Notes: generated from the letters alone by a model not told the origin. A stretch of DNA of 60,090 bases from Ignavibacteria bacterium (GCA_016178625.1 JACOSX010000055.1:1-60090), one strand, 5' to 3'. Shown: positions 32,180-44,294, counted from the stretch's first letter. Numbers and translations: made by a program.

Positions 32180-32686
32180 ATGTATACAGTCTATTTAGGA
32201 TTAGGGTCCAATCTTGGTGATCGTCTAAGCAACCTCTCAAGGGCTGTAGAAGAGATTAACGGAGTTGCCTCGATCATCGATGTTTCATCAATCTATGAGA
32301 CCGAGCCTGTTGAAATGGATTCGGAGAATCTCTTTTACAACATGGTGCTGGGGATTAGTACACCCGATGACCCGCCATTGCTACTGGTGAAGTTAAAAAA
32401 GATCGAAAAAAAACTGGGACGTAAAGCGCGAACCCATCTGGAACCCAGACTCATCGATATCGACATCCTGCTCTATCGCGGACTTGCGTACGAAGATCAT
32501 ACGGTGCGTGTTCCACATCCCGCATTAGAGCACCGACGATTCGCGCTCCAGCCATTGAACGAAATTGCCCCGACAGCAGTGCACCCAATACTTGAAAAAA
32601 CTATTGCCTCATTGTTGCGCGCCTGTCGTGATCGACATCGCGTCGTGCGGACGGAGTATCATATCCATTCTTCAACCTCCCATTAA
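32180..32686 (+). CDS. folK: 2-amino-4-hydroxy-6-hydroxymethyldihydropteridine pyrophosphokinase
   Basis: 168 aa; YLGLGSNLGDRLSNL, YETEPVEMDSENLFYNMV, RLIDIDILLYRGL, VPHPALEHRRFALQPLNEIAP. Confidence 0.95.
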   Translation: MYTVYLGLGSNLGDRLSNLSRAVEEINGVASIIDVSSIYETEPVEMDSENLFYNMVLGISTPDDPPLLLVKLKKIEKKLGRKARTHLEPRLIDIDILLYRGLAYEDHTVRVPHPALEHRRFALQPLNEIAPTAVHPILEKTIASLLRACRDRHRVVRTEYHIHSSTSH

Positions 32687-32696
32687 CGGAAAGCAC

Positions 32697-33374
32697 GTGC
32701 AACGATCCCTCGATTCTCTCATCGAACAATCGGATATTCGTCATATCGCCATTGAAGGCGTCATTGGAGCAGGAAAGACAACCCTGACGAAGCTGCTTGG
32801 AGACCGGCTTAATGCAAAGGTTGTCCTAGAACGATTTGAAGAAAACCCCTTCCTCCCGAAATTCTATGAAGATCCTGAGCGGTATGCATTTCAGACTCAG
32901 ATATTTTTCCTTTTAAGCCGATACAAACAGCAGCAGGAACTCATTCAAGCTGATCTCTTCCATCGCTTCCTGCTCACAGACTACATTTTTGAAAAGGATA
33001 AAATATTTGCGTACCTTAATCTCGCAGACGACGAGCTGAAATTGTATGAAAGCGTGCTCACCTCGATTGAGCATTCGGTGCCAACACCAGACCTCGTCGT
33101 GTATATCCAGTGTCACGTAAATCGTTTGATGACAAATATTCAGAAGCGTGGCAGAGAGATTGAGCGGAATATGGCCGAACAATATATCAGGGACCTTAAC
33201 GAGGCATACAACTACTTCTTCTTCCGATACAAGGCAGCACCGCTGCTCATCGTGAACGCTTCGCAGATCGATTTTGTGAACGACCAGAATGATTTCGAAG
33301 ATCTCGTCTATGAAATCTTCCGACCTGATAAAGCACCGGTCGAGTACTATAACCCATCAAGCTTGAAACGATAG
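32697..33374 (+). CDS. deoxynucleoside (dG/dA) kinase family protein
   Basis: GTG start at 32697 in the longer ORF; HIAIEGVIGAGKTTLTKLLGDRL, ERFEENPFLPKFYEDPERYAFQTQIFFLLSRYKQ. Confidence 0.92.
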   Translation: MQRSLDSLIEQSDIRHIAIEGVIGAGKTTLTKLLGDRLNAKVVLERFEENPFLPKFYEDPERYAFQTQIFFLLSRYKQQQELIQADLFHRFLLTDYIFEKDKIFAYLNLADDELKLYESVLTSIEHSVPTPDLVVYIQCHVNRLMTNIQKRGREIERNMAEQYIRDLNEAYNYFFFRYKAAPLLIVNASQIDFVNDQNDFEDLVYEIFRPDKAPVEYYNPSSLKR

Positions 33375-33385
33375 GCGGGTGCAGG

Positions 33386-33583
33386 ATGATGCGTTTTTTG
33401 TTGTGGTTCGGCTTCATCTTTATCGTGTGGAAGATCGCCAGGCTGTTTTCATCATACGCTGGCCGCTCGCGATATACGAAAAACACCACCTCGTCGTTTT
33501 CCAATATCGAAGATGCTGAATTCGAGGACCTCTCTAAGAAACCTCAATCTTCAGATTCCACCAACGCTCAGCAGGATCATTGA
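33386..33583 (+). CDS. small membrane-anchored hypothetical protein
   Basis: 65 aa with one N-terminal TM helix; located between deoxynucleoside kinase and GT9 genes with minimal gaps. Confidence 0.6.
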   Translation: MMRFLLWFGFIFIVWKIARLFSSYAGRSRYTKNTTSSFSNIEDAEFEDLSKKPQSSDSTNAQQDH

Positions 33584-34725
33584 GTCTCTCCTCTCTTACT
33601 GTTTCTTCCTCGTTCCTGGACAGAATCGAACAACGCTTCAAAAAAATCTTTGTGCAGTTGATGAGCGCGATGATGAAGTCCGAGAATCGGGTCTCATTCT
33701 CCAAAGCTAATGTTAAAAATATCCTCGTCGTCCGACAGCACGACCAACTTGGCGACATGCTCTGTGTGATCCCGCTCCTTCGCGCACTACGCTCGCATTT
33801 TCCGAATGCGCACATCACACTCATCGCGAGTCTCGTCAATTATGAGGTCATGCGAAATCACCCATACCTTGACGACGTGCTAAGTTACGATAAGCGTCGC
33901 TTCATCGCGTCATTTCTTCAGTTGTGGAACTTTATCCATACACTCCGCACACGTCAATACGATCTCGCAGTTGTGCCATGTACAGTGTCCACCTCCGTCA
34001 CGAGCGATGTCCTTGCCTGGCTTTCTCGCGCAAAGGTACGGATCGGTGCAAAGAGCTTGCAGTATCGACAGAACCCAACTGCATTTTGTTTTACAACTAC
34101 TGTTGACCTCCGCTGGGAACCGACTTCACGCAGACACCAAACCCTCCGTAATCTCGATATTCTGGAACCAATCGGACTAACAACGGAAGATCTCATGCTT
34201 GTCATCGGACTCACTGAAGCAGAGAAAGGCTTTGCAAGAGAGTTCCTGGCGCCGCTTCGGAAGAAACATCGAGTACTTGTTGGTATTCATCCCGGAGCGG
34301 GTAAAGTGGCCAATCGATGGAGCCCAGGCAACTTCGCATCTGTGGCAAATCGGATGTCGAAGGAATACGACGTTGGCATTGTCGTCACCGCGGGACCGAT
34401 GGATGATGAGGTCTTGCTTGAAATGCAAAAGGGATTACAATGTCCATTCGAACTCATCCAAGATCAACCTATTCGTCGCGTCGCTGCCATGATCAATGAA
34501 TTGGACCTCTTCGTTACGAACGATACCGGTGTGATGCACATAGCAGGCGCATTGAGCGCAACCGTTCTGGCGCTTTTTGGACCAACAGACCCGCTTGAAT
34601 GGGCACCAATCGGAGAAAAAAATCGTTTTATAGTTGTAGCGGATGGCAACATTAATTCAATCTCGGTGGATGAAGTCAATAATCTTATCGATGTAATCCT
34701 TCTGAACATGTTGAGACAAAAGTGA
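33580..34725 (+). CDS. glycosyltransferase family 9 (heptosyltransferase-like)
   Basis: ILVVRQHDQLGDMLCVIPLLRALRSHFPNAHITLI, VGIHPGAGKVANRWSPGNFASVANRM, LFVTNDTGVMHIAGALSATVLALFGPTDP; exact start uncertain. Confidence 0.93.
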   Translation: MSLSSLTVSSSFLDRIEQRFKKIFVQLMSAMMKSENRVSFSKANVKNILVVRQHDQLGDMLCVIPLLRALRSHFPNAHITLIASLVNYEVMRNHPYLDDVLSYDKRRFIASFLQLWNFIHTLRTRQYDLAVVPCTVSTSVTSDVLAWLSRAKVRIGAKSLQYRQNPTAFCFTTTVDLRWEPTSRRHQTLRNLDILEPIGLTTEDLMLVIGLTEAEKGFAREFLAPLRKKHRVLVGIHPGAGKVANRWSPGNFASVANRMSKEYDVGIVVTAGPMDDEVLLEMQKGLQCPFELIQDQPIRRVAAMINELDLFVTNDTGVMHIAGALSATVLALFGPTDPLEWAPIGEKNRFIVVADGNINSISVDEVNNLIDVILLNMLRQK

Positions 34726-34754
34726 ATTGATTATTGGTGATGTGTTAAGTATCT

Positions 34755-35741
34755 TTGATGAGTATGAATGAAATTCAAATTGCACAATCCAGCGTAGAAA
34801 CAACGGAACTCGAAGAAATTCCGGTGAATCTTGAACAAGAGATTCTGTTTCTGAAGCAGAGTCTGAACGCAGTGTTGCTTGCACACTATTACCAGGAGTC
34901 TGAAATCCAGGATCTCGCCGATATTGTGGGGGATAGTCTCGAACTTTCTCGAAGGGCCGCCACAACGGATGCGGATGTCATCGTTTTTGCGGGCGTTCAT
35001 TTCATGGCAGAGACCGCGAAGATTCTTAGTCCAACAAAACAAGTGCTCCTCCCAGACCTGAATGCAGGGTGCTCGCTTGCCGAGGGATGTCCGGCACTGC
35101 TCTTCAAGCAATTCAGAGAACAGCATCCTGATCACATCGCGATAACATATATTAACTGTTCTGCCGAAGTAAAAGCGCTCAGCGACATCATCTGTACTTC
35201 CAGTAATGCAGAGAAGATTATTCGCCAGATCCCCGAACATACACCGATCCTCTTCGCTCCTGATCGTAATCTCGGAAATTATTTGATCAAGAAGACTGGT
35301 CGAAGAATGTTGCTCTGGCAAGGAACCTGTATCGTTCATGAGACATTCAGCGCGAAGAAAATACTCCATCTGAAAACACAATATCCACAGGCAAAACTCA
35401 TTGCCCACCCCGAGTGTGAAGAGATCGTGCTCAATCAGGCAGACTTTATTGGTTCGACAAGCGCCCTGTTGCGTCACGTTCAGCAAAGTCTGGAGAAAGA
35501 GTTTATCATTGCCACAGAAGTTGGCATCATTCATCAAATGCAAAAGGCTTGTCCCGATAAACTTTTCATCCCGGCGCCTCCCGAAGAGAGTTGCGCATGC
35601 AACCAATGTCCATATATGAAGCTTAACACGATGGAAAAACTTTACCTTTGTATGAAACACCGCTCGCCGGAAATTACATTGAGTGATGAGTTGATTCGTC
35701 GTGCCCGTCTTCCGATCCAGCGGATGATGGAGATGAGTTAA
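34755..35741 (+). CDS. nadA: quinolinate synthase
   Basis: 328 aa; [57 protein letters not shown], conserved Cys in [17 protein letters not shown]. Confidence 0.96.
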   Translation: MMSMNEIQIAQSSVETTELEEIPVNLEQEILFLKQSLNAVLLAHYYQESEIQDLADIVGDSLELSRRAATTDADVIVFAGVHFMAETAKILSPTKQVLLPDLNAGCSLAEGCPALLFKQFREQHPDHIAITYINCSAEVKALSDIICTSSNAEKIIRQIPEHTPILFAPDRNLGNYLIKKTGRRMLLWQGTCIVHETFSAKKILHLKTQYPQAKLIAHPECEEIVLNQADFIGSTSALLRHVQQSLEKEFIIATEVGIIHQMQKACPDKLFIPAPPEESCACNQCPYMKLNTMEKLYLCMKHRSPEITLSDELIRRARLPIQRMMEMS

Positions 35742-35869
35742 GCAAAAGACTATCTCCCCGTCCTTCCTAACCAGCCGCCGCGTCATGCTGATCCCGACAA
35801 TGTGGGGACAGCAGCCAAACTAAGATTGCTCTGATGAGATGCCGACCTGAAGTGTGTCGAGATGATGAT

Positions 35870-35945
35870 GAACCCGTCGCATTCCGAACAGTCCCGCCAC
35901 AGCGAGGTCGTCACGAAGTGACGCCTTGGGGGGGAATGACGCGCT
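35870..35945. repeat. MITE-like non-coding repeat with imperfect terminal inverted repeats
   Basis: Termini CGTCGCATTCC / GGAATGACGCG; internal perfect hairpin CGTCAC-GAA-GTGACG at 35909-35923; intergenic. Confidence 0.5.
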
Positions 35946-36057
35946 TCTTATTTTCGACATGACCCATTTCCGCTTTTGAATTTTTTTTAATACATTAAGA
36001 TCAATTCCATCAGTCAATAGAGTACATCACTATTATGCCTTTCTGATTCCTTTAGGG

Positions 36058-38853
36058 TTGAATATGAAAAATCTCGATAGCTTTAAAACAAGGACAACAT
36101 TAGCAATAGGAAGTAAAGCGTATTCCATCTTTTCATTGAAGCGATTAAGTGACGCACGGGGTGTTGAACGGCTTCCAATCTCCTTAAAAATCCTGCTCGA
36201 GAATCTGCTTCGGCAGGAAGATGGATCGACAGTGCGCGCTCAAGATATCCAATCGGTGATTGAGTGGAATCCAACAGCTCCACCCGACAAAGAGATTTCA
36301 TTCATGCCTGCGCGAGTGTTGTTGCAGGATTTCACGGGAGTCCCGTGCGCGGTGGATCTTGCAGTCATGCGCGACGCGATGATTCGGATGGGCGGTGATC
36401 CGAAACGCATCAACCCGCTCCAGCCGGTCGATCTGGTCATCGATCACTCCGTGCAGGTCGATGAGTATGGAACACCACGCTCGTTCCAGATTAACGCTGA
36501 GCGTGAGTTCGAGCGCAACCAAGAGCGGTACGCCTTTCTTCGATGGACCCAACAAGCCTTCAAGAATTTCCGCGTCGTACCTCCAGATACCGGCATCGTC
36601 CATCAGGTAAACCTTGAATACTTTGCCAGTGTTGTGTTTGCGAGTCGGATTAATGAAGAGCTGTTCGCCTATCCCGATACGCTCGTTGGAACAGACTCCC
36701 ACACAACGATGATTAATGGTCTTGGCGTGTTAGGGTGGGGTGTTGGAGGAATTGAAGCAGAAGCAGCGATGCTCGGTCAACCGATCTCGATGCTGCTACC
36801 TCACGTTGTGGGATTCAAACTCTCGGGCACGACACAATCGGGTGTAACAGCGACTGATGTTGTGCTAACCGCGACACAAATGCTTCGCAAGAAGGGTGTC
36901 GTTGGAAAATTCGTGGAGTTCTATGGTCCCGGCTTGGCATCGCTTACACTCGCCGACCGTGCAACGATTGCCAATATGGCTCCCGAGTACGGCGCGACGA
37001 TGGGATATTTTCCCGTCGATGACGAAACACTCAACTATCTTCGCTTCACGGGAAGAAACGACGAGCAGATCAAACTCGTCGAAACGTATTGCAAGGAGCA
37101 AGGACTCTTTCATTCGAAGGATAGCATTGATCCCGTGTTTTCCGATCATCTTGAATTAGATCTTTCCACTGTTGAGCCGAGCCTTGCCGGTCCCAAGCGA
37201 CCGCAGGATCGAGTGCCGCTGAACAAAGCGAAGCAATCCTTCCGCACCTCACTCATCGATCTCCTCGAAGGAAGAGGAACGACAATCAACAAAGTAAGAG
37301 CTGAGACATGGATTACTGAAGGCGGTAGTACAGCAACACCAGTTGCAAAACCGATTGCAGCGACAGAACAGCTTGAGGCTAAGGACATTGTCCAAACAGT
37401 AACGGTGAAGAACAATGGTAGTCAATTTTCGATCGGTAACGGTTCCGTGGTGATAGCTGCGATCACGAGCTGCACAAACACGTCGAATCCCTCAGTCATG
37501 GTTGCGGCGGGATTGCTTGCGAAGAAAGCGGTTGAGAAAGGTCTCCGCACTAAGCCGTGGGTAAAGACGAGTCTCGCACCCGGCTCGAAGGTTGTGACCG
37601 ATTACTTAAACGAAGCCAAGCTCTCCAAGCCGCTCAACGAGCTCGGATTCCATCTCGTTGGTTACGGCTGCACAACATGCATCGGAAACAGCGGTCCGCT
37701 TCCCGAGCCAATTGCTAACGCAATTCAAGCGAACGATTTGGTTGTTGTCTCAGTCCTTTCCGGCAACAGGAATTTTGAAGGTCGGATCAATTCGCACGTT
37801 CGGGCAAACTACCTTGCATCGCCGCCGCTCGTTGTTGCCTACGCGCTTGCCGGCACGATGAACATCGATATCCAAAACGAGTCTCTCGGAACAGACAAGG
37901 AGGGAAAGCCGGTCTACTTGAAAGATATCTGGCCCTCACCGGTCGAGATTGAAAACACGATCCGCGCGTGTGTGAAATCTGAAATGTTCAGGCATGAATA
38001 CGACAATGTGCTTGATGGAAGTGAATCATGGAAAAAACTTCCTGTTCCTGCGGGCGATCGGTATGTGTGGGATGAGAAGTCGACGTACATCAAAGCGGCT
38101 CCGTTCTTTACCGACATGCCTGCCCAGCCTTTGCCGCTTCAGGATATCAAGGGTGCGAGGATGCTTGCCGTTCTCGGGGATTCTGTAACGACCGATCACA
38201 TTTCACCGGCAGGTTCTATTCCGGCAAAAAGTCCTGCCGGACAGTATTTAATTGCTCATGGTGTCGATCCAAAAGATTTCAACTCCTACGGTGCGAGACG
38301 CGGCAACCACGAAGTGATGATGCGCGGGACGTTTGCGAATATCCGACTGCGCAATCTCCTCGCACCCGGAACAGAAGGTGGAGTCACAATTCATCCCTCA
38401 TCCAAAGATCCGATCTCGATTTTCGACGCCGCGATGCAGTACCAGAAGGAGCGAACTCCTCTCATCATCCTCGCTGGGAAGGAGTACGGCTCAGGCTCGT
38501 CTCGTGATTGGGCGGCAAAAGGACCGCGACTGCTCGGCGTTCGCGCAGTGATCGCCGAAAGTTTCGAGCGTATCCACCGGAGTAATCTCGTGGGGATGGG
38601 AGTACTGCCGCTGCAATTTGCAGAAGGACAAAACCGTGAAACGCTCCGGCTGACGGGATTCGAAATGTATGACATCGAGGGAGTTGCAACAGACCTTCGC
38701 CCGGGAAAAATGATGAGCGTGACAGTACGTGACTCCGCCGGGCAGACTAAGACATTCAAAGCTCTGTGCCGGATCGACACACCGATGGAAATTGATTACT
38801 ACAAGAACGATGGCATCTTGCAGTACGTGTTAAGGTCGCTGCTCAAGAGTTAA
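36058..38853 (+). CDS. acnA: aconitate hydratase (AcnA/IRP type)
   Basis: 931 aa; [76 protein letters not shown]. Confidence 0.97.
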   Translation: MNMKNLDSFKTRTTLAIGSKAYSIFSLKRLSDARGVERLPISLKILLENLLRQEDGSTVRAQDIQSVIEWNPTAPPDKEISFMPARVLLQDFTGVPCAVDLAVMRDAMIRMGGDPKRINPLQPVDLVIDHSVQVDEYGTPRSFQINAEREFERNQERYAFLRWTQQAFKNFRVVPPDTGIVHQVNLEYFASVVFASRINEELFAYPDTLVGTDSHTTMINGLGVLGWGVGGIEAEAAMLGQPISMLLPHVVGFKLSGTTQSGVTATDVVLTATQMLRKKGVVGKFVEFYGPGLASLTLADRATIANMAPEYGATMGYFPVDDETLNYLRFTGRNDEQIKLVETYCKEQGLFHSKDSIDPVFSDHLELDLSTVEPSLAGPKRPQDRVPLNKAKQSFRTSLIDLLEGRGTTINKVRAETWITEGGSTATPVAKPIAATEQLEAKDIVQTVTVKNNGSQFSIGNGSVVIAAITSCTNTSNPSVMVAAGLLAKKAVEKGLRTKPWVKTSLAPGSKVVTDYLNEAKLSKPLNELGFHLVGYGCTTCIGNSGPLPEPIANAIQANDLVVVSVLSGNRNFEGRINSHVRANYLASPPLVVAYALAGTMNIDIQNESLGTDKEGKPVYLKDIWPSPVEIENTIRACVKSEMFRHEYDNVLDGSESWKKLPVPAGDRYVWDEKSTYIKAAPFFTDMPAQPLPLQDIKGARMLAVLGDSVTTDHISPAGSIPAKSPAGQYLIAHGVDPKDFNSYGARRGNHEVMMRGTFANIRLRNLLAPGTEGGVTIHPSSKDPISIFDAAMQYQKERTPLIILAGKEYGSGSSRDWAAKGPRLLGVRAVIAESFERIHRSNLVGMGVLPLQFAEGQNRETLRLTGFEMYDIEGVATDLRPGKMMSVTVRDSAGQTKTFKALCRIDTPMEIDYYKNDGILQYVLRSLLKS

Positions 38854-39071
38854 GAGAGGCAAAACATTCCTATGGTTTCTATTCATGAAGAAGTTAGACG
38901 ACAAAGTTCGTTAAGCCAGGAGATGGACAACATTTGCTTGATGAGAAAAACATCTTGCTCATAAGCATTGCCCTTCACCGCATTGTTTGCTTGCAGATAG
39001 ATTAATCCCAAGTTAGATTAGCTGATTAATAATCCTTATATTGGGGCTACACAAACACGAGGTGATTTCAA

Positions 39072-40025
39072 TTGATGCAAACTGCACTTAAATCAAAGCG
39101 GGCGAAGAAGTCTAAGAAAGAGTCCCCACCGGTTCTTGCAATCCGAGAAGGTACGCCCGAATACCAAACACGACTGCATATTGGGCATACAAGGAGTTGC
39201 AATTGCGGGCCAACTCATATTAATTGTTTGCCTGCAAAGGAGTGGCTTAAGTCTCAACTCGGCGTCTGGCGTTTCACCTATGAAGGTAGAGACGTTCGAG
39301 ACAAAACCTTGCACCCTGCCACGTTTCCGATTTCACTTTCCAAAAAACTGATCGAACTCTTCACGCATCAGGGCGAACTCGTTCTCGACCCGTTTGTCGG
39401 CAGCGGAACAACGCTTGTTGCTGCAAATGACTCGAACCGCAATGCTATTGGCTTTGATTTACAAGAGAAATATGTTTCACTTTGTGCAAATCGTATTAAG
39501 CAGTCCGGGTTATTCAGTTCGTCTCGTCAAGTTGCCATTCAAGATGACGCTAGAAACGTCGCCCAATACCTACCCGAGGAAAGTGTCAAATTGATTTGGA
39601 CTTCCCCACCCTACGCTAATCTCCTCAACCGTAAAAGGAAAAATAAATCTCGGAGAGATCGAGACAATGGGCAGCTTGGGAAAGTTGAACAATACTCCCA
39701 AGATCCCAGAGACCTCGGCACAATGTCGATTGACGATTACAGTGTAGCAATGGGAGACATCTTCGAATCTTTGCTTCCCATCCTTTGCACAAAAGGTCAT
39801 TGCGTCATCAACGTTCCCGATATGTGGTGGGAGAATCAGCGCATCACTATTCACGTCTCTCTTATTCAGGAGTTGCGGAAGCGTGGCTATGAACTCCGCA
39901 ACATCATCATCTGGGATCGCACCAACATTGTCAATCAGATTGGCATATTTGGTTGGCCGAGCAATTACATTACGATGGGAGTGACTTTCGAATATCTGCT
40001 GGACTTCTGGAGACCGCCCAAGTGA
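39072..40025 (+). CDS. DNA methyltransferase of a type II restriction-modification system (TSPPY, amino-methylating)
   Basis: 317 aa; motif X/I HPATFPISLSKKLIELFTHQGELVLDPFVGSGTTLVA, motif IV LIWTSPPYANLLNR. Confidence 0.92.
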   Translation: MMQTALKSKRAKKSKKESPPVLAIREGTPEYQTRLHIGHTRSCNCGPTHINCLPAKEWLKSQLGVWRFTYEGRDVRDKTLHPATFPISLSKKLIELFTHQGELVLDPFVGSGTTLVAANDSNRNAIGFDLQEKYVSLCANRIKQSGLFSSSRQVAIQDDARNVAQYLPEESVKLIWTSPPYANLLNRKRKNKSRRDRDNGQLGKVEQYSQDPRDLGTMSIDDYSVAMGDIFESLLPILCTKGHCVINVPDMWWENQRITIHVSLIQELRKRGYELRNIIIWDRTNIVNQIGIFGWPSNYITMGVTFEYLLDFWRPPK

Positions 40026-40831
40026 TTCGGATAATAACGAAGGAACAGTTAATCGAAGAGATTCGGAAGGTAACTCAGCGAGGTTGGATTAAGAGTGTTA
40101 AACGAACCAAAAATGTCAGAAATGACGGTGCAGTCGGAAACGCGCTTGAGAAACTGCTTGGCATCCCTGAGAACAACCTTCCAATTGCAAACGCCAATGG
40201 TTGGGAACTCAAAGGTCAAAGACTTCACACGACATCTCTTGTCACCCTGAAGCACTACGAACCTTTCCCACGAGGCGCAGACATTGTTTCCAAAATGCTA
40301 CTTCCCCTATACGGATGGGCACACAAGCAAGCCGGCAAGAAGTATCCTCGCAATGAGATGAGCTTCCGTTCTACGACCAGCGCAACTCAATTTACTAATC
40401 GTGGCTTCACCGTCGTTGTAGATCGCCAACAGCGGAAAATCCGGTTCGTCTTTGATTCAACCAAAGCCGATATCGCCGATCCTGATATTGCAACCTGGCA
40501 CAAGTCGGTTGAAAGTCGTGTTGGTCTTCGCCCGTTCAACCCAGAACCATATTGGGGCTTCGATGACCTCAGGGACTTGATGGGAGAGAAAGCCCGCAAT
40601 TGTTTTTATGTCATCGCAGATAGCAAAGTCAAAAGAGGCAGAGAGTATTTCTCTTACCAGAGTTTGTTAATGCTGACCGGCTTCTCTTTCGACAATTTTC
40701 TCTCCTGTATCGAACGAGGGATTATCCAAATTGATTTCGATGCTCGCACTCATCATAATCACGGCACGAAGTTTCGTATCAAGCAAGGCTTCTGGAAAGA
40801 TCTTTATTCTGAAGTCAGTCAGCTTTTTTGA
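40022..40831 (+). CDS. type II restriction endonuclease, MvaI/BcnI-like family
   Basis: GTG start overlapping the methyltransferase stop (GTGA); NDGAVGNALEKLLGIPENNLPIANANGWELKGQR with E-L-K signature; upstream in-frame ATG at 39953 also possible. Confidence 0.8.
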   Translation: MIRIITKEQLIEEIRKVTQRGWIKSVKRTKNVRNDGAVGNALEKLLGIPENNLPIANANGWELKGQRLHTTSLVTLKHYEPFPRGADIVSKMLLPLYGWAHKQAGKKYPRNEMSFRSTTSATQFTNRGFTVVVDRQQRKIRFVFDSTKADIADPDIATWHKSVESRVGLRPFNPEPYWGFDDLRDLMGEKARNCFYVIADSKVKRGREYFSYQSLLMLTGFSFDNFLSCIERGIIQIDFDARTHHNHGTKFRIKQGFWKDLYSEVSQLF

Positions 40832-40847
40832 CCGAGGAGAATACGTA

Positions 40848-41711
40848 ATGCAACCGTACATGCCAATCGGTGTTGCTGGCGATTTGGTTACGCCCAAAGA
40901 AAAAATAAGGGCTGGTTTTATAGCTCTTACTTTGGAGAAAAACCACATGGCAGTTCCTTACATAGAAGAAGCAAAAACGCTCAAATACTTATGCCGTAGA
41001 GGGACGAAGCCCGAAGATCTTTTGGGAGTAAAGGACGTCAGAGTTGACTTGTCAACGACCAGCGACGATTTCATCAATGAGCTTGTTTACCGTTATTTGC
41101 TGACAAAAGGAGACGCCTTAGGTGGTAAGGCAAGAAACTTGGCGGGAGTATTAGGTGAAAGAAAATTCCTGCGTTCATTGCTATCAGTCTTCAATCTCTC
41201 GGGGATCGATTACCAATGGAAAGATGACGACACAGACACTTGGCTGCCAAAGCCACAGGATGATACGGGAATCGAGAAACGGATCAATGGAATGTTCTGG
41301 ACAAAGAACAGACGTCATCGGCTGCTGATCATGAACGTCACTGTCCCGGTCGTCAAGAAAAACGTAGACCTTTCGATTTTGGAGGGAACAATCAACGACT
41401 TAGGCAGGGGAAAACAATCGCTAATACACGACATCGATGCCTACGTAGCACTGGGAGAGTTGAAAGGTGGCATCGATCCTGCAGGCGCAGACGAACATTG
41501 GAAAACTGCCAACTCTGCCTTAGAGAGGATCAGAAAGAGTTTCAGCAAAAAGAAAAAGAAGCCACAGACATTCTTTATAGGTGCAGCGATTGAAAACAGT
41601 ATGGCTTCCGAAATCTTCAAACAATTGCGCAACGGATCCCTTAATAACGCTGCAAATCTTACCAATGACGAACAGTTGGCGTCGATCTGTGAGTGGATAC
41701 TAAACTTGTAG
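40848..41711 (+). CDS. type II restriction endonuclease, AvaI/BsoBI-like family
   Basis: ATG at 40848 after GAGGAG; GDALGGKARNLAGVLGERKFLRSLLSVFNLSGIDYQW, YVALGELKGGIDPAGADEHWKTAN (E-L-K), FFIGAAIENSMASEIFKQL. Confidence 0.75.
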   Translation: MQPYMPIGVAGDLVTPKEKIRAGFIALTLEKNHMAVPYIEEAKTLKYLCRRGTKPEDLLGVKDVRVDLSTTSDDFINELVYRYLLTKGDALGGKARNLAGVLGERKFLRSLLSVFNLSGIDYQWKDDDTDTWLPKPQDDTGIEKRINGMFWTKNRRHRLLIMNVTVPVVKKNVDLSILEGTINDLGRGKQSLIHDIDAYVALGELKGGIDPAGADEHWKTANSALERIRKSFSKKKKKPQTFFIGAAIENSMASEIFKQLRNGSLNNAANLTNDEQLASICEWILNL

Positions 41712-41824
41712 ACCACATTCTCCTTTTTTTCTCCGTGCCGCCAGATGTTAACCGCAATACTTTGGGCGGAATGGCAAACTTCACATTTAAGTAACTAACG
41801 ACAGACGATGGGTGAGGAAATAGT

Positions 41825-42298
41825 ATGGAAATGAAACAATACCTAATTGAGACATTCCGATTCAACGATTATGCAAACAAAAAGGTGCTTGAAAAAATAA
41901 AACAACTCCCTGAAAAGAAGGAGTGTGTAAAATATTTTAGTCATCTGATAAACTCGCAATACAAGTGGATGGCAAGAATTGGTCAAAATTCACAATCGGC
42001 GCAGATGAGCTGGTGGGATCCGGTGTATACATTGGAAGAACTTGAGAAGGAATGGACCAAGAGCTTGCAAACGTGGATCGTATTTCTTGAAGGTAAAAAT
42101 GAAAATGAACTTTTTGAAGAAGTAAAGTTCATTGGTTTTGATGGAGGGGAATGGTCTGCCAAGCTCAAAGACATTGCACTGCAACTGAACTACCATTCCA
42201 TTCATCATCGTGCAAATATCCAATCGTTGATTCGAAAACAAGGCTTGGAACCTGACTTCGTCGATTATATCGGAACGGTGTATAAAAAATTAAGCTGA
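41825..42298 (+). CDS. DinB superfamily protein
   Basis: 157 aa; [65 protein letters not shown]. Confidence 0.85.
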   Translation: MEMKQYLIETFRFNDYANKKVLEKIKQLPEKKECVKYFSHLINSQYKWMARIGQNSQSAQMSWWDPVYTLEELEKEWTKSLQTWIVFLEGKNENELFEEVKFIGFDGGEWSAKLKDIALQLNYHSIHHRANIQSLIRKQGLEPDFVDYIGTVYKKLS

Positions 42299-42317
42299 CA
42301 CTCTTTCATCATTTGCC

Positions 42318-44294
42318 ATGAACACGACAAAATCACATCGCAGTCACTCCATGAATATCACTTCCGTTTTGAAGGAAGAGAGACTCTTCAAACCGCATCC
42401 TTTATTTTCAAAGCAAGCACACGTCAAATCGTTTGCGGAGTACAAGAAAATCTATAATGCCTCAATCAAGAACCCGGAGAAGTTTTGGGCGGGCGTAGCA
42501 AGCGAGCTTGATTGGTTCAAGAAATGGAGCAAGGTGCTTCAGTGGAAGCTGCCGTTCTCACAATGGTTCGTCGGCGGCAAGATCAATATCGCATACAACT
42601 GTCTCGACCGGCACCTCGCAACATGGCGAAAGAACAAGGCGGCAATCATATGGGAAGGGGAGCCGGGTGAAACACGGACGCTGACCTATCAACAGCTCCA
42701 CGTGCACGTATGCAAGTTTGCCAACGTGTTAAAATCGCTCGGTGTTAAGAAGGGCGACCGCGTTGCCATCTATATGCCGCTCGTGCCGGAACTCGCCATC
42801 GCAATGTTGGCGTGTGCCCGCATCGGCGCAACGCACTCGATTATCTTCGGCGGCTTCAGCGCACAGGCAATCGTCGACCGCATCGAGGATGCACAGGCAA
42901 AGCTCATCGTGACTGCAGACGGAGGTTATCGCAGAGGTAATGTCATTCCTCTCAAACAAAATGTCGATGAAGCGTTAGAGAAAACGACGCTCGTCGAAAA
43001 CGTCGTCGTCATGAAGCGTATCGGGTTGGAGATTACAATGGTGCCGGGTCGAGATCATTGGTGGGAAGAGTTAATGGAGACCGCTTCCGATGATTGTGAC
43101 GCGGAGAAACTCGATTCCGAACATCCACTGTTCATCCTCTACACGAGCGGGACGACCGGCAAACCAAAAGGAGTTGTGCATACTACGGCGGGCTACCTTG
43201 TGCAGGTGTATCTGTCATGCAAATGGGTCTTCGATCTTAAAGACACCGATACATACTGGTGCACTGCCGATATCGGCTGGGTGACGGGACATTCGTACGT
43301 CGTCTACGGACCGCTGGCAAACGGCGCAACAACGTTCATGTATGAAGGGGCACCGAACTGGCCCGAGCCGGATCGTTTCTGGAAGATTATTGATCGATAC
43401 AAAATCACGATCTTCTACACCGCACCGACTGCAATTCGCGCCTTCATCCGTTGGGGTGAACAATGGCCCCTCAAGCACGATCTCAGTTCGCTGCGATTGC
43501 TTGGAACGGTCGGCGAGCCGATCAATCCGGAAGCATGGATGTGGTATCATAAGATCATCGGCAAAAGCCGGTGTCCGATTGTCGACACGTGGTGGCAAAC
43601 GGAAACAGGCGCTATTCTTATCACTCCGATTCCCGGTGCAACACCGACAAAACCCGGAACTGCAACCCTGCCATTCCCCGGCATTGATGCTGACGTTGTT
43701 GATAGAGACGGAAAATCTGTGGGTAAGAACCAGGGCGGTTATCTCGTCATTAAGAAACCATGGCCCTCGATGCTAAGAACAATCTACAGAGATCCTGAGC
43801 GGTTTAAGAAGCAATATTGGAGCGACATCAGAGGAGTATACTTCACCGGAGACGGTGCACGACGTGATAAAGATGGATACTTCTGGATCATGGGCAGGGT
43901 AGATGATGTCATTAATGTATCAGGACATAGACTTGGAACTGCAGAGATCGAAAGCGCGTTGGTTAGTCATGCGTTCGTAGCGGAAGCCGCAGTGGTTGGA
44001 AAGCCCGACGACATCAAAGGATCCGCCATCTGTGCCTTTGTTACATTGGAAGGGGGGCGCACGCCGAGCCCCGATTTGAAAGAGGAGTTACGCTCGCATG
44101 TTTCAAAAGAAATCGGTTCAATGGCAAAGCCCGATGAGATTCGCTTTACGGACGCACTTCCGAAGACACGGAGCGGTAAGATCATGCGACGGCTCTTGCG
44201 TGAGATTGCTTCAAACGGTTCCGTCAGCGGCGACACGACGACGCTTGAGGATTTTTCCGTCCTTGAGAAACTACGAGCGCAGGAGGAAGAGTAG
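42318..44294 (+). CDS. acs: acetyl-CoA synthetase
   Basis: 658 aa; [101 protein letters not shown]. Confidence 0.96.
   Translation: MNTTKSHRSHSMNITSVLKEERLFKPHPLFSKQAHVKSFAEYKKIYNASIKNPEKFWAGVASELDWFKKWSKVLQWKLPFSQWFVGGKINIAYNCLDRHLATWRKNKAAIIWEGEPGETRTLTYQQLHVHVCKFANVLKSLGVKKGDRVAIYMPLVPELAIAMLACARIGATHSIIFGGFSAQAIVDRIEDAQAKLIVTADGGYRRGNVIPLKQNVDEALEKTTLVENVVVMKRIGLEITMVPGRDHWWEELMETASDDCDAEKLDSEHPLFILYTSGTTGKPKGVVHTTAGYLVQVYLSCKWVFDLKDTDTYWCTADIGWVTGHSYVVYGPLANGATTFMYEGAPNWPEPDRFWKIIDRYKITIFYTAPTAIRAFIRWGEQWPLKHDLSSLRLLGTVGEPINPEAWMWYHKIIGKSRCPIVDTWWQTETGAILITPIPGATPTKPGTATLPFPGIDADVVDRDGKSVGKNQGGYLVIKKPWPSMLRTIYRDPERFKKQYWSDIRGVYFTGDGARRDKDGYFWIMGRVDDVINVSGHRLGTAEIESALVSHAFVAEAAVVGKPDDIKGSAICAFVTLEGGRTPSPDLKEELRSHVSKEIGSMAKPDEIRFTDALPKTRSGKIMRRLLREIASNGSVSGDTTTLEDFSVLEKLRAQEEE

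Noticed and set aside
34731-35786. 351-aa minus-strand ORF opposite nadA
   Set aside because: Antisense to a clearly conserved nadA with iron-sulfur cysteines; the minus-strand translation has no recognisable family pattern
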